Assembly: GCA_015655375.1 (NCBI GenBank)
Contig: JAATFD010000024.1
Coordinates: 37,910 to 101,909 of the forward strand
DNA length: 64,000 nucleotides
Source: Actinomycetales bacterium
GTDB lineage: Bacteria; Actinomycetota; Actinomycetes; Actinomycetales; Actinomycetaceae
Direction of reading: 5' to 3'
Shown: positions 16,950 to 25,341 of the stretch, one piece after another
Layout: every line of letters starts with the position of its first letter
Numbering within the stretch: the stretch's first letter is position 1
Notes under the pieces: generated by a model
Seen by the model: only the letters and a program-made list of their open reading frames with translations
Databases searched by the model: none
Told to the model about the DNA's origin: nothing
Position numbers and translations under genes: made by a program

Positions 16950-17693
16950 ATGCTGTGGGTGGGCACCAGTTGGAAGATGAACGGGACGATCGACTTTGCG
17001 CGCGAGTATGCGTGGAGGCTCATGGCGGCGGACGCTTCGCAGTGGGAAGGGATTCAGGCGTTCATCATTCCTCCGGCGACCGCACTCGATGCCGTTCGCG
17101 GTGTCCTTGGAGACAACGGGCCGATTCTCCTCGGCGCGCAGAACGCGCATTGGGAGGACAGCGGTGCGTGGACGGGTGAGGTGTCTGTTCCGCAGGTTGC
17201 CGATGCCGGCGCGCAGATGGTGGAAGTGGGCCACTCTGAGCGGCGTCAGCATTTCGGGGACTCCGATGAGGTCGTCAATCTGAAGGTTCGCGCGATCATC
17301 GGTCACGGTCTTCGTCCGGTGCTATGCATCGGGGAACCGGCGGAGGTCTTCGAGGCCGGTCGCTCGATCGAGTACATCACGGCGCAGGCTGACTCTGCTC
17401 TCCAGGGGGTCGATCCCTCGTCGGTGATCCTCGCCTACGAGCCGATCTGGGCGATCGGGGAGCACGGTCGGGAGCCGCGAAGGTCGGACCTCGTCAGGGC
17501 ATTCGCGGCCCTTGGCGAGCGCTACTCAAGCGACGTCACTGCCGTCGTCTACGGAGGTTCAGTGAATGCGGGGAATGCCGCAGATCTGTTGACGATCCCT
17601 GGCGTGGAGGGATTGTTCGTGGGACGCGCAGCCTGGCGCGTCCCGGGGTACCTCGAAATTCTTCGGATTGCGAGTCGTTCTCTTCGCGCCTGA
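16950..17693 (+). CDS. lerI: Triosephosphate-isomerase-like L-erythrulose-1-phosphate isomerase (LerI/EryH)
   Basis: 247-aa TIM barrel with the TPI catalytic set: Lys in 'VGTSWKMNG', His in 'MVEVGHSERRQHFGDSD', Glu in 'ILAYEPIWAIGE' and the phosphate loops 'VYGGSVNAGN' and 'GLFVGRAAW'. Sequence and context match the EryH/LerI paralogues that interconvert L-erythrulose-1-phosphate and D-erythrulose-4-phosphate rather than glycolytic TpiA. ATG 16950 is chosen because GAGGAGG precedes it; the ORF-track start lies inside derI. Last gene of the operon. Confidence 0.8.
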   Translation: MLWVGTSWKMNGTIDFAREYAWRLMAADASQWEGIQAFIIPPATALDAVRGVLGDNGPILLGAQNAHWEDSGAWTGEVSVPQVADAGAQMVEVGHSERRQHFGDSDEVVNLKVRAIIGHGLRPVLCIGEPAEVFEAGRSIEYITAQADSALQGVDPSSVILAYEPIWAIGEHGREPRRSDLVRAFAALGERYSSDVTAVVYGGSVNAGNAADLLTIPGVEGLFVGRAAWRVPGYLEILRIASRSLRA

Positions 17694-17708
17694 GGAGGCC
17701 ATGGGCTC

Positions 17709-17762
17709 GGCGCGGGTTGGGCGGGACACCATATCGGGTTCCGGTTCTGTCCAATCCGCGCC
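17709..17762 (+). terminator. Hairpin after lerI
   Basis: GGCGCGGGTTGG pairs with CCAATCCGCGCC (12 bp with one G-T pair) around a 30-nt loop, 15 bp after the lerI stop. Probable factor-independent terminator without a clear U-tract. Confidence 0.5.
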
Positions 17763-17889
17763 GTCTTGACCTCCGTGGTCTCGCCGATCCACATGGATGA
17801 TTCCGGGCCGAGTCCTCCCTGCTCGTGGAGGTGATCCGAGAATTGTCCGCTTCCTCATTCGTCATCCGGAGGGCCCCGATTCCGGGCGG

Positions 17890-17895
17890 TAGAAT
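17890..17895 (+). promoter_or_regulatory. -10 box (TAGAAT) of gltX
   Basis: TAGAAT ends 9 nt before ATG 17905, so the gltX mRNA is leaderless or nearly so. Confidence 0.5.
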
Positions 17896-17904
17896 CGCCT
17901 CATC

Positions 17905-19434
17905 ATGACTGTCACCACCGCAACTGGCTCGGACATCCGTGTCCGCTTCTGCCCCTCGCCCACCGGTACCCCTCACGTCGGGATGGTGCGCACCTGCCTG
18001 TTCAACTGGGCGTATGCGCGCCACACGGGCGGCACCTTCGTCTTCCGCATCGAGGATACCGACACCGCGCGTGACTCCCAGGAGTCCTTTGACCAGATCC
18101 TCGACTCCCTCGACTGGCTCGGCCTCGACTGGGACGAGGGCATCGGCAAGGGCGGCCCGCATGGCCCTTACCGCCAATCGGAGCGCATGGACACTTACCA
18201 CGCGGTCGCCGACAAGCTCTTGGCCGGTGGCTACGCCTACGAGGCCTTCTCGACGTCCGAGGAGGTCGAGGCTCGGCACAAGGCCAAGGGTGAGGATCCC
18301 AAGCTCGGCTACGACGGCTTTGACCGCGACCTCACGCCCGAGCAGGTCGCGGCCTATCGCGCCGAAGGCCGTCGCCCCGTGCTGCGCATGCGCATGCCCG
18401 AGGACGACATCACCTTCACGGACCTGATCCGTGGCGACATCACCTTCCACGCGGGATCGGTCCCGGACTACGTCATCGTGCGCGCCAACGGGGATCCGCT
18501 CTACACGCTGGTCAACCCCGTGGACGACGCCCTCATGGAGATCACCCACGTCCTGCGCGGGGAGGACCTATTGTCGTCGACGCCGCGCCAGATCGTGCTC
18601 TACCACGCGTTGGAGGACCTCGGCATCGCGCAGTTCATGCCGCGCTTCGGCCACCTGCCCTACGTGATGGGAGAGGGCAATAAGAAGCTTTCCAAGCGTG
18701 ATCCGGAGTCGAACTTGTTGCTCCACCGCGACCATGGAATGATCCCGGAGGGCCTGCTCAACTACCTGGCACTACTGGGTTGGTCGATCGGTCCCGATCG
18801 CGATGTCTTCTCTCGTGAGGAGTTCGTCAAGGCGTTCGATATCGCCGATGTCAATCCGAACCCGGCGCGTTTCGACCTCAAGAAGTGCACGGCGATCAAC
18901 GCGGAGCACATTCGCGAGCTGGATCCGGAGGACTTCCGTGGGCGCATCGTCCCCTTCCTCCACGAGGAAGGAATGGTCAGCGGAGATTCCTTCGATGCGC
19001 TGAATGCCCGCGAGCAGGAGATCCTCACCGCAGCCTCACCTCTCATCCAGACGCGCATCCAGGTCCTGGGGGAGGCTCCGGGCATGCTCGGTTTCCTCTT
19101 CGTCGGCGACGTCGATCTCGAGGTCGATGAGAAGGCCGTCGCCAAGCTCAAGGACACGGCTCCGGCCGTCCTCGACGCTGCGCTGCCCATCCTGGAGACC
19201 ACGGGCATCGGCGACGGCGTCGAGCAGTCCTTCCGTGCGGAGGACCTCGAGGCTGGTCTGCGCGAGGCGATCGTCGAGGGCATGGGAATCAAGCCGCGTC
19301 TGGCCTTCGGACCGCTGCGAGTGGCGGTGACGGGTCGTCAGGTGTCTCCACCGCTCTTCGAGTCCATGGCGATCCTCGGACGGTCCTCGACGGTGGACCG
19401 TGTGCGGGCCCTGCGCAAGCAGCTGGACGCGTGA
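17905..19434 (+). CDS. gltX: Glutamyl-tRNA synthetase
   Basis: 509-aa class I aminoacyl-tRNA synthetase that charges tRNA-Glu in the cytosol. The HIGH-equivalent is in '[21 protein letters not shown]' and the KMSKS-equivalent is '[16 protein letters not shown]'. '[17 protein letters not shown]' is the glutamate-site region. C-terminal helical anticodon-binding domain from about residue 320. Full length. Directly followed by a terminator and then tRNA-Gln and two tRNA-Glu genes, the enzyme's own substrate. Confidence 0.97.
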   Translation: MTVTTATGSDIRVRFCPSPTGTPHVGMVRTCLFNWAYARHTGGTFVFRIEDTDTARDSQESFDQILDSLDWLGLDWDEGIGKGGPHGPYRQSERMDTYHAVADKLLAGGYAYEAFSTSEEVEARHKAKGEDPKLGYDGFDRDLTPEQVAAYRAEGRRPVLRMRMPEDDITFTDLIRGDITFHAGSVPDYVIVRANGDPLYTLVNPVDDALMEITHVLRGEDLLSSTPRQIVLYHALEDLGIAQFMPRFGHLPYVMGEGNKKLSKRDPESNLLLHRDHGMIPEGLLNYLALLGWSIGPDRDVFSREEFVKAFDIADVNPNPARFDLKKCTAINAEHIRELDPEDFRGRIVPFLHEEGMVSGDSFDALNAREQEILTAASPLIQTRIQVLGEAPGMLGFLFVGDVDLEVDEKAVAKLKDTAPAVLDAALPILETTGIGDGVEQSFRAEDLEAGLREAIVEGMGIKPRLAFGPLRVAVTGRQVSPPLFESMAILGRSSTVDRVRALRKQLDA

Positions 19435-19454
19435 ATCGCTGACCGCGTGAGCAT

Positions 19455-19482
19455 CCCCACGCCTCCCGGATTTGGCGTGGGG
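19455..19482 (+). terminator. Hairpin terminator of gltX
   Basis: CCCCACGCC / GGCGTGGGG, perfect 9-bp stem with a 10-nt loop, 20 bp after the gltX stop. Confidence 0.65.
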
Positions 19483-19547
19483 CCTGCTCTCGGGTACTGT
19501 TTTCTTTCGTCGCCGACAGTGAGTAATCGATTGTCGCGATACCACCA

Positions 19548-19619
19548 TGGGGTATGGTGTAATCGGCAGCACGAGTGATTCTGGTTCACTTAGTCTAGGT
19601 TCGAGTCCTGGTACCCCAG
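19548..19619 (+). tRNA. tRNA-Gln (CTG)
   Basis: 72 nt. Acceptor TGGGGTA/TACCCCA, anticodon loop TTCTGGT with CTG, T-arm 'GGTTCGAGTCC'. Discriminator G at the end; CCA is not encoded. First of three tRNA genes after gltX. Confidence 0.95.
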
Positions 19620-19655
19620 CGATTGCCGGTCAGTGGTCTGATTGGAATCATCGAG

Positions 19656-19728
19656 GCCCCCATCGTCTAGCGGCCTAGGACGTCGCCCTCTCACGGCGCA
19701 AACATCGGTTCAAATCCGATTGGGGGTA
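19656..19728 (+). tRNA. tRNA-Glu (CTC), copy 1
   Basis: 73 nt. Acceptor GCCCCCA/TGGGGGT, anticodon loop CTCTCAC with CTC, T-arm 'GGTTCAAATCC'. CCA is encoded at 19729-19731. Identical to the copy at 19780. Confidence 0.95.
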
Positions 19729-19760
19729 CCACCTCGTCGATCTTGGTCGACGGGACAAAC

Positions 19761-19774
19761 GCCCGTTCGCGGGC
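19761..19774 (+). other. UUCG tetraloop hairpin between the tRNA-Glu copies
   Basis: GCCCG-TTCG-CGGGC, a very stable short hairpin in the spacer. It could be a processing signal or stabilising element for the tRNA precursor. No U-tract. Confidence 0.4.
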
Positions 19775-19779
19775 CATAT

Positions 19780-19852
19780 GCCCCCATCGTCTAGCGGCCT
19801 AGGACGTCGCCCTCTCACGGCGCAAACATCGGTTCAAATCCGATTGGGGGTA
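19780..19852 (+). tRNA. tRNA-Glu (CTC), copy 2
   Basis: Exact duplicate of copy 1, again with encoded CCA (19853-19855). Followed within a few bases by a strong terminator, so the tRNAs form one transcription unit. Confidence 0.95.
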
Positions 19853-19857
19853 CCAGC

Positions 19858-19898
19858 CTGCTCGCGTGTCCGACTTCCGGATGTGCGAGCAGTTTTTT
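19858..19898 (+). terminator. Rho-independent terminator of the tRNA operon
   Basis: CTGCTCGC / GCGAGCAG stem with a TCCG..CGGA inner pair, followed by TTTTTT. Confidence 0.85.
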
Positions 19899-20036
19899 CT
19901 GCCCACAGTGGCGTCGTGACTGTCGGCGAGACGGTCTGCACTGCGTGTCGTGGCACGGTATGGTCGCTGACCAAGTCCGAATCATGACGAGAATTTGAAT
20001 CAGCCTTGACAACAAGAAGACATGTCCTAGACTCGG

Positions 20037-20054
20037 ATGTAGTCCTGACTACAT
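20037..20054. promoter_or_regulatory. 18-bp inverted-repeat operator, copy 1 (perfect)
   Basis: ATGTAGT-CCTG-ACTACAT, a perfect 7-4-7 inverted repeat upstream of the cucumopine-synthase-like gene. Related copies are at 20067, 25245 and 25342. All four lie within ~6 kb and flank the RpiR gene. Confidence 0.7.
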
Positions 20055-20066
20055 AGATTATCTAAT

Positions 20067-20084
20067 AAGTAGTTAGCACTACAT
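20067..20084. promoter_or_regulatory. 18-bp inverted-repeat operator, copy 2
   Basis: AAGTAGT-TAGC-ACTACAT, one mismatch between arms. Centred 30 bp (about three helical turns) from copy 1, which favours cooperative binding on one face of the DNA. Confidence 0.65.
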
Positions 20085-20126
20085 GGGCATTTGCTCATGT
20101 CACTGGTCGAGCGAAGGAGAAGAGCT

Positions 20127-21122
20127 ATGGGACGCAAGGTGCGCCTCTCGTGGGCCGAAGCGGATGTCTCGGTCGTCGCTGAGCTTGCGGATGAGCAGAA
20201 CCCGGAGCTGTGCGAGGAATTCTGGCAGTCGCTCCCCTTCACGGTCTCGCAGGAGCATCCGGTCGTGTCGGGCGAATCGATCTACGCGTGGACTCCACTT
20301 GTCTCGACGGCACCGGTGCGCTACAAGATCAAGATCGTTGATTGCCCGATCGGCGCCCTGCGTTATTCGCAGTCAACGGGCAACAAGCTCTCCGTCCAGT
20401 ACGGCAAAGGACTGGAGACGACCGTCCAGCCGTACCTGGGCCAGGTTGTGGCTGAGGATTGCGACAAGCTGCCCGAACTCGGACGGATCGTCTGGGAGAA
20501 CCTGTTCTGGAAGAAGGGGATCATCCACCTGCACATCGAGCCCGTTGACTCGGAGGTCGTCAAGGCTCCTGCGGACCACGTGCCGACGGAACTGGAACAG
20601 GAGCTGATCATCCGCGCGATGAGCATGCTTGAGAACGAGCCCGAGGAGCTCAAGGAGATCCGCCGCGGTGAGGTCCAGGACACGGGGACCTATGGGCAGT
20701 ACTTCACCGCATGGGACTTTGCGAATGGCATGATCCGCGACTATGTCATGTACACGATCTACCCGATGCTCAGGCTCGTCGGCACGGTCGATCCCGGCAC
20801 GATCAGCACGATCTATGACGAATACGACCCGCCGTATTCGTCCTACCTGGGCTACTCGGGTCTTCACGAGTTTGAGTCATTCGCCACCCGTGTGGGTGAC
20901 GCGCTGCGCAGCGCGACCTCCGACGAGGAGGTCCGACATCTCCTTGAGGCCTACCTCAAGTACGGAAACCGGCTGTGCGCATGGTCGTACCACTACTTCC
21001 CCCACTACCTCGGGATCTTCTACCGTCGCGAGGACCTGAAGGCGGAGTTTCCGGGCCGGTGGGCTCCGGCTGCACCGCGAGAACTGGATGGTGGGACTCC
21101 GTCGCTCATCCCGCAGGGCTGA
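20127..21122 (+). CDS. Cucumopine-synthase-like protein (cyclophilin-like domain plus C-terminal helical bundle)
   Basis: 331-aa protein. The N-terminal ~145 residues look like the cyclophilin-like DUF3830/cucumopine-synthase fold ('SVVAELADEQNPELCEEFWQSLPF', 'GESIYAWTPL'). The rest resembles the helical bundle found at the C-terminus of cucumopine synthase proteins ('GTYGQYFTAWDFANGMIRDYVMYTIYPM'). Plant-pathogen cucumopine/mikimopine synthases join histidine and 2-oxoglutarate. The bacterial homologues have no firm function, and a degradative or cyclase role is possible. ATG 20127 is chosen for its GAAGGAGA RBS. It leads an operon with an amino-acid ABC transporter and is preceded by two inverted-repeat operators. 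Family call from recall; function unknown. Confidence 0.65.
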   Translation: MGRKVRLSWAEADVSVVAELADEQNPELCEEFWQSLPFTVSQEHPVVSGESIYAWTPLVSTAPVRYKIKIVDCPIGALRYSQSTGNKLSVQYGKGLETTVQPYLGQVVAEDCDKLPELGRIVWENLFWKKGIIHLHIEPVDSEVVKAPADHVPTELEQELIIRAMSMLENEPEELKEIRRGEVQDTGTYGQYFTAWDFANGMIRDYVMYTIYPMLRLVGTVDPGTISTIYDEYDPPYSSYLGYSGLHEFESFATRVGDALRSATSDEEVRHLLEAYLKYGNRLCAWSYHYFPHYLGIFYRREDLKAEFPGRWAPAAPRELDGGTPSLIPQG

Positions 21123-21222
21123 TCCCTGGGTTTCGGGGACATCGGGGCGACCAATCGGATCGGGAATCGATCCACATTCTTTTCGCAGTGTGAATCCCAC
21201 ACCACCACGAGATGGGGCCGTC

Positions 21223-22155
21223 ATGAACATCAAATTCTCGAGAGCAGTGAAACGGCGCGCGATGGCATTGTGTCTGTTGCTGGCCGGTGTGACCTCTATA
21301 GGTGCTTGCTCAAGTGGAAGCGCGGGGTCGAGCTCAGCCTCACCCACACCGTCCGCGTCGAGCACGCTCTTTTCCAGTCTTCCGCAATCGATCCAGGATT
21401 CCGGCGTCATCACGATCGGCACGACCGCCGAGTATCCACCCTGCGAGTTCTTCGAGGACGACTCGACGGACATGGTCGGATTCGAACCAGACCTGTGGAA
21501 TGCCATTGCCGCGAAACTCGGAGTCACAGTGAAAGCAGAGTCGATTGACTTCTCCTCCTTGGTTCCGGGCGTTCAGAACGGCAAGTACGACGTCGCCATG
21601 GAATGCGTCCGCGACACCGAGGAACGTGAGTCCCAAGTGACGATGGTCGACTACATCTACGGAGAGGTCGGCTTTCTGTTCAAGGAGGAGAACTCCAATG
21701 GAATCAGTGATGACCCTCTGAGTGTTTGCGGATTGACCGCCGCGATCGTCACAGGATCGACGAACGAGGATCGCCTGCAGAAGATCAATGACAACTGCAC
21801 GGCGAATGGGAAGGATGAGGCGACGATCCTCCAGGTCCCCGCCCAATCGCAGGCTTTGACCGCCATCCAGTCCGGTCAGGCCGACTTCACGATCCAGGAC
21901 GTCGCAGCCGCCACCTACATCACCCAGACGAGCAGCGTCCCGATGTCCGCGGTCGCAACGGATTTCATTCCGAAGGGCTATCTGGGCGCGGTCATCGCCT
22001 CAGACAACACAGAGCTGCAGAACGCATGGTTGGCCGGTCTCAAGGAGATCATCGCCGACGGGACGTACGACCAGATCCTTCAAAAATGGGGTCTGAGCGA
22101 CCTCCACATCGGTGAACCGGGAATCAACCTGGCCACAGCATCGCCGATCGAGTGA
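21223..22155 (+). CDS. Amino-acid ABC transporter substrate-binding lipoprotein (1)
   Basis: 310-aa extracytoplasmic binding protein. Signal peptide with lipobox 'SIGAC' (Cys at ~27) and a Ser-rich linker, then a type-2 periplasmic binding fold (SBP_bac_3): 'VITIGTTAEYPPCEFFED', 'FEPDLWNAIAAKLGVTV', 'FSSLVPGVQNGKYDVAMECVRDTEERE'. This is the polar amino acid/opine class. Paired Cys residues (in 'LSVCG' and 'NDNCTANG') may form a disulfide. The start is set at ATG 21223 by the signal peptide. The ligand is unknown; the neighbours suggest an amino-acid conjugate. Confidence 0.85.
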   Translation: MNIKFSRAVKRRAMALCLLLAGVTSIGACSSGSAGSSSASPTPSASSTLFSSLPQSIQDSGVITIGTTAEYPPCEFFEDDSTDMVGFEPDLWNAIAAKLGVTVKAESIDFSSLVPGVQNGKYDVAMECVRDTEERESQVTMVDYIYGEVGFLFKEENSNGISDDPLSVCGLTAAIVTGSTNEDRLQKINDNCTANGKDEATILQVPAQSQALTAIQSGQADFTIQDVAAATYITQTSSVPMSAVATDFIPKGYLGAVIASDNTELQNAWLAGLKEIIADGTYDQILQKWGLSDLHIGEPGINLATASPIE

Positions 22156-22161
22156 CGCGCT

Positions 22162-22201
22162 CACGGGTGTGGGGAGCGTGCGTCTTCTCCCCACACCCGT
22201 G
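22162..22201 (+). terminator. Strong intercistronic hairpin between SBP and permease genes
   Basis: CACGGGTGTGGGGAG / CTCCCCACACCCGTG, perfect 15-bp stem, 10-nt loop, no U-tract. Such hairpins after binding-protein genes stabilise the upstream mRNA or cause partial termination, giving more SBP than permease. Confidence 0.75.
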
Positions 22202-22233
22202 CAACATGATCGACCTCGAGAATGAGGTGGGGA

Positions 22234-23154
22234 ATGAGAGAAATCAACAGGCATCTGGGACTCTCCAGGCCCGTTTCTGCCCACGGGGAAATCCATCCAC
22301 GCAGGAGACCCGGCAGAACGGTCGCTGCAGTGTTAGTTGTGCTGATTGCGGCCTTCGTCCTCTACCAGCTGAGCCAGAACAAGGGCCTCGGTTGGCCCCA
22401 GTTCAGGACGTACCTCTTCTACCCGGCGATCATCAGGGGAATTGGCGTCACTCTGGTGCTGACATTGGTCGGAATGGTTGGCGGAATCCTCGGGGGATTC
22501 GTGCTGGTCATGGCGATGAGGTCCGGGAACCGCCTGCTCTCCAGCGTCGCCGGCATCTACATCTGGCTGGTCCGGGGGGTTCCCCTGTTGGTCCAGATCA
22601 TCTTCTGCTTCAACTTCGCAATCATCGTGCCGCGTTTGGTTCTCCATGTGCCGGGGACGTCGCTGTGGCGTGAATGGGACATGAACGATCTGATGTCAGG
22701 CTTCACGGCGGCGGTGATTGCGCTGGTCCTCAACGAGGCCGCCTATATGGCCGAGATCATCCGCGGGAGTCTGGCTTCGGTACCTGTCGGACAGACGCAG
22801 GCTGCGCTGTCTCTCGGGTTCACCTCGGGACGCGCCCTGCGCCGTGTTGTGTTCCCCCAGACGATCCGGGCGCTCATCCCGCCGACGGGCAACCAACTGA
22901 TCGGCATGATCAAGAACACTTCGCTGGTCTCAGCCGTCGGTGGCGGTGATCTGTTCACTCACGTCCAATACGTCTACGGTTCCAACTTCGCAGTGGTCCC
23001 ACTCCTGTTGGTTGGATGCTTCTGGTACCTGGTCATCACCTCGATCCTCTCGATTGTCCAGATGTGGATCGAGCACCGGTTGCTCGGTGGCGGACGGAGA
23101 CGGACGTCCGCGGTCGAGGTCCGCAGCGACGGTGAAGGGGCGGTTGAGGCATGA
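22234..23154 (+). CDS. Amino-acid ABC transporter permease (1)
   Basis: 306-aa HisM/GlnP-type membrane subunit with a ~60-residue N-terminal extension. The permease signature is 'NEAAYMAEIIRGSLASVPVGQTQAALSLGFTSG', the EAA loop that docks on the ATPase; 'YIWLVRGVPLLVQI' precedes it. One gene suggests a homodimeric channel. ATG 22234, preceded by GAGGTGGGGA, is preferred to 22222. It ends with an ATGA overlap onto the ATPase gene. Confidence 0.88.
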   Translation: MREINRHLGLSRPVSAHGEIHPRRRPGRTVAAVLVVLIAAFVLYQLSQNKGLGWPQFRTYLFYPAIIRGIGVTLVLTLVGMVGGILGGFVLVMAMRSGNRLLSSVAGIYIWLVRGVPLLVQIIFCFNFAIIVPRLVLHVPGTSLWREWDMNDLMSGFTAAVIALVLNEAAYMAEIIRGSLASVPVGQTQAALSLGFTSGRALRRVVFPQTIRALIPPTGNQLIGMIKNTSLVSAVGGGDLFTHVQYVYGSNFAVVPLLLVGCFWYLVITSILSIVQMWIEHRLLGGGRRRTSAVEVRSDGEGAVEA

Positions 23155-23918
23155 CAAACGACGAGGTCCTTGCGGTCTCCGGACTGCACAAGTGGTACGG
23201 CGACGACCACGTGCTGCGTGGCGTGGATTTCACCGTCAACCAGGGCGAGGTCGTCTCGATCATCGGCCCGTCCGGAGCTGGCAAGTCGACGATGCTCCGA
23301 TGCATCAACTATCTCGACACATTCGACCGGGGCAGCGTCCGCATCCGGGGTGAGGAGGTCGCTTACATCGAGCACCGTGGTCGCCACGTGGAGCGCCCCG
23401 AGAAGGATCTTGCGGCAATGCGGTCGAGGATGGGGATGGTCTTCCAGAACTTCAACCTGTTCGGACACCTCACCGCCCTCGAAAACGTCATGTTCGCCCC
23501 TCGGCTGATCAGGGGCCAGTCGCGAAGTTTCACGGAAGAACGAGGTCATACCCTGCTGGGAGTCGTCGGCATGGAGTCACGGGCGCATGCACTCCCGTCT
23601 GAGTTGTCAGGTGGCGAGCAACAGCGTGTGGCGATCGCGCGTGCGCTCGCGATGAAGCCCGAGCTTCTCTTGCTCGATGAGCCGACCTCAGCCCTCGACC
23701 CCCAGCGGGTCGGCGAGGTCCTCGGGGTGGTTCGTGAATTGGCGAGGGCGGGGACGACGATGCTCGTGGTGACACATGAGGTGTCTTTTGCCCGCGAGGT
23801 TTCCGACCGCATCATCTTCATGCTTGACGGCCGGGTCCACGAGGAAGGGCTCGCCGCGCAGATGATGGATTCGCCGCGGACTCCCGAACTCAGCGCTTTC
23901 CTCGGGCTGCCTGCCTGA
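23151..23918 (+). CDS. Amino-acid ABC transporter ATP-binding protein (1)
   Basis: 255-aa ATPase of the GlnQ/HisP class. Walker A 'IGPSGAGKSTMLRCINYL', Q-loop 'GMVFQNFNLFGHLT', signature '[16 protein letters not shown]', Walker B '[12 protein letters not shown]', H-loop 'MLVVTHEVSFARE'. A small insertion ('IEHRGRHVERPEK') precedes the Q-loop, as in the second ATPase of this region. The 4-bp overlap with the permease gene shows translational coupling. It completes the transporter of the operon that starts with the cucumopine-synthase-like gene. Confidence 0.93.
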   Translation: MTNDEVLAVSGLHKWYGDDHVLRGVDFTVNQGEVVSIIGPSGAGKSTMLRCINYLDTFDRGSVRIRGEEVAYIEHRGRHVERPEKDLAAMRSRMGMVFQNFNLFGHLTALENVMFAPRLIRGQSRSFTEERGHTLLGVVGMESRAHALPSELSGGEQQRVAIARALAMKPELLLLDEPTSALDPQRVGEVLGVVRELARAGTTMLVVTHEVSFAREVSDRIIFMLDGRVHEEGLAAQMMDSPRTPELSAFLGLPA

Positions 23919-23947
23919 CCTGAAGACCTGTCCGCTGGGGGCCCGGC

Positions 23948-24853
23948 TCAGTCCAGGTCGCGCCCGAAGGCGGGGAGTTCCAGGTCGGATTGCTCGGTCT
24001 CCTTGCCGAGTTCTACGCGCAAGGTGTTGAGCTCGTCCATCGCCTGATGGGCACGTGTGTCCTGGCGGCCCGCCAGCGCCAGGGCCAGCGCCTGACAGAC
24101 CGCAGCCGGCATGAGGAGCTCGCCGGTCGCGTCCAGTGAGGCGCTCGGCAGGGGAAGCAGGATATCGGCGGCGTCGGCGGGGGGTGCACTCACGGCCTCC
24201 GTCAGGAGGATGCTGGTTGCCCCGACCTCGTGAGCCCGTTCGAGGACGACGGAATGCTCCCGGAAGATCCGCACGGGCGCAAAGATGATGACCGCGGTGG
24301 ATCCACTGACCTGGAGAAGTTCATCGGCCAGACCGATGCCGGTGGCGGTGCTCGACCGTGCACGACGTCCCATCCGTGTCAGCAGTGTCGCGAGGTGAAG
24401 TCCGAGAAATCCGGCTGGCGGTACCCCGAAGCACCAGATGTCAGCGGCGCAATCCGCCGCGTCGAGGGCGGACTGCCACGCGTCGGTGTCCTCGAGTTCG
24501 GCGAGGACCTGGAGGTTCGCGCTCGCATCAGCGGCGACGGTGGACAGCACGCTGCCCTCCGGGCCGACGCTGTCGAGGCGATTGGCGAGTTGTCGGCCGG
24601 GATCGGAGCGGTCCTTGAGCATCTTCAGAGCGAAGACGCGCATGTCCTTAAGGGAGGAAAACCCGAGCGCCTGCGCCATCCGGATCACGGTGGCGTCCGA
24701 CGTCCCCGTTTCGTGGGCGATCTCGATTGCGGACATCGTGGCGGCCCGGTCGGGATGACGCATGACGAACTGGGTGACCTTGCGCATCGTGGGGGAGAGG
24801 TTCCCATAGTGCTGGTAAAAGCGCGCGGGCAGTGTGTCCTCGTCGTCGGCCAT
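23948..24853 (-). CDS. RpiR/MurR-family transcriptional regulator
   Basis: 301-aa regulator with an N-terminal HTH_6 domain ('GNLSPTMRKVTQFVMRHPDRAATMSAIEIAHETGTSDATVIRMAQALGF' region, residues ~18-68) and a C-terminal SIS domain (~125-260) expected to sense a phosphorylated or acidic ligand. ATG 24853 with AAAGGCGGA upstream is preferred over 24877. It converges on the first ABC operon and lies between the two pairs of 18-bp inverted repeats, making it the most economical candidate to bind them. Confidence 0.85.
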   Translation of the reverse strand: MADDEDTLPARFYQHYGNLSPTMRKVTQFVMRHPDRAATMSAIEIAHETGTSDATVIRMAQALGFSSLKDMRVFALKMLKDRSDPGRQLANRLDSVGPEGSVLSTVAADASANLQVLAELEDTDAWQSALDAADCAADIWCFGVPPAGFLGLHLATLLTRMGRRARSSTATGIGLADELLQVSGSTAVIIFAPVRIFREHSVVLERAHEVGATSILLTEAVSAPPADAADILLPLPSASLDATGELLMPAAVCQALALALAGRQDTRAHQAMDELNTLRVELGKETEQSDLELPAFGRDLD

Positions 24854-25037
24854 CGAGTTCCGCCTTTCGTCCAGCACTGTCGTCGCCCTCGATCCTCCGG
24901 CGGCATTATCTCAGTGTGGACTGCCTCCGATGCTTCTGGCCGGCATTTGTGCACGTCGGGCGGGTCCGGTGGCGATTTCGAGGTCGTGAGCCGAGGACAC
25001 CAACTCGCCGGAGGAGTGCGGACATTGCCTTTGTCCA

Positions 25038-25129
25038 CCAGCGCCGTGGGCAAGCGCGAAGAGCGCCTCCTCGGTCAGTTCAACGCGAGCACCTTCATGG
25101 GCGAGCGCGGCAACCTCCACACTGGACAT
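25038..25129 (-). pseudogene. Relic of a hutH N-terminus
   Basis: The minus-strand reading 'MSSVEVAALAHEGARVELTEEALFALAHGA' lines up with residues ~29-58 of the intact hutH of this window ('LSIDEVVAVARYGSPVELT' onward), and the DNA matches too. The similarity stops after ~30 codons. With the opuCA 5' fragment at 25432 it forms a decayed duplicate of the hutH/opuCA divergent region. Confidence 0.6.
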
Positions 25130-25244
25130 GGGGATGGTGCCACCGCGCACGAACAAGCTCGATGTGAGGCAAATCATTAGCGCCGAGTCAAGGGAGGGGC
25201 GTCAATCTACCATGTGACCATACTTTCTTGGCTCGAGAGGTTGG

Positions 25245-25262
25245 AAGTAGCAAGAACTACAT
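25245..25262. promoter_or_regulatory. 18-bp inverted-repeat operator, copy 3
   Basis: AAGTAGC-AAGA-ACTACAT. The right arm is identical to copies 1 and 2; the left arm has two changes. It lies in the intergenic stretch before the second transporter locus. Confidence 0.5.
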
Positions 25263-25341
25263 CAAGCTCGTTGAATTGAAAACTGTTGCGAAATAGATCG
25301 ACCTTTTTATCCAAAAATAAGCTATAGAGAGAGTTTCTCAA

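Noticed and set aside
17905-19434. Non-discriminating GluRS or GluQ-type role because tRNA-Gln is adjacent
   Set aside because: Nothing visible in the sequence allows this to be decided, so no claim is made.
24230-25180. 316-aa plus-strand ORF opposite the RpiR gene
   Set aside because: Antisense shadow of a clear RpiR gene; no domain, no RBS, biased amino acid composition.
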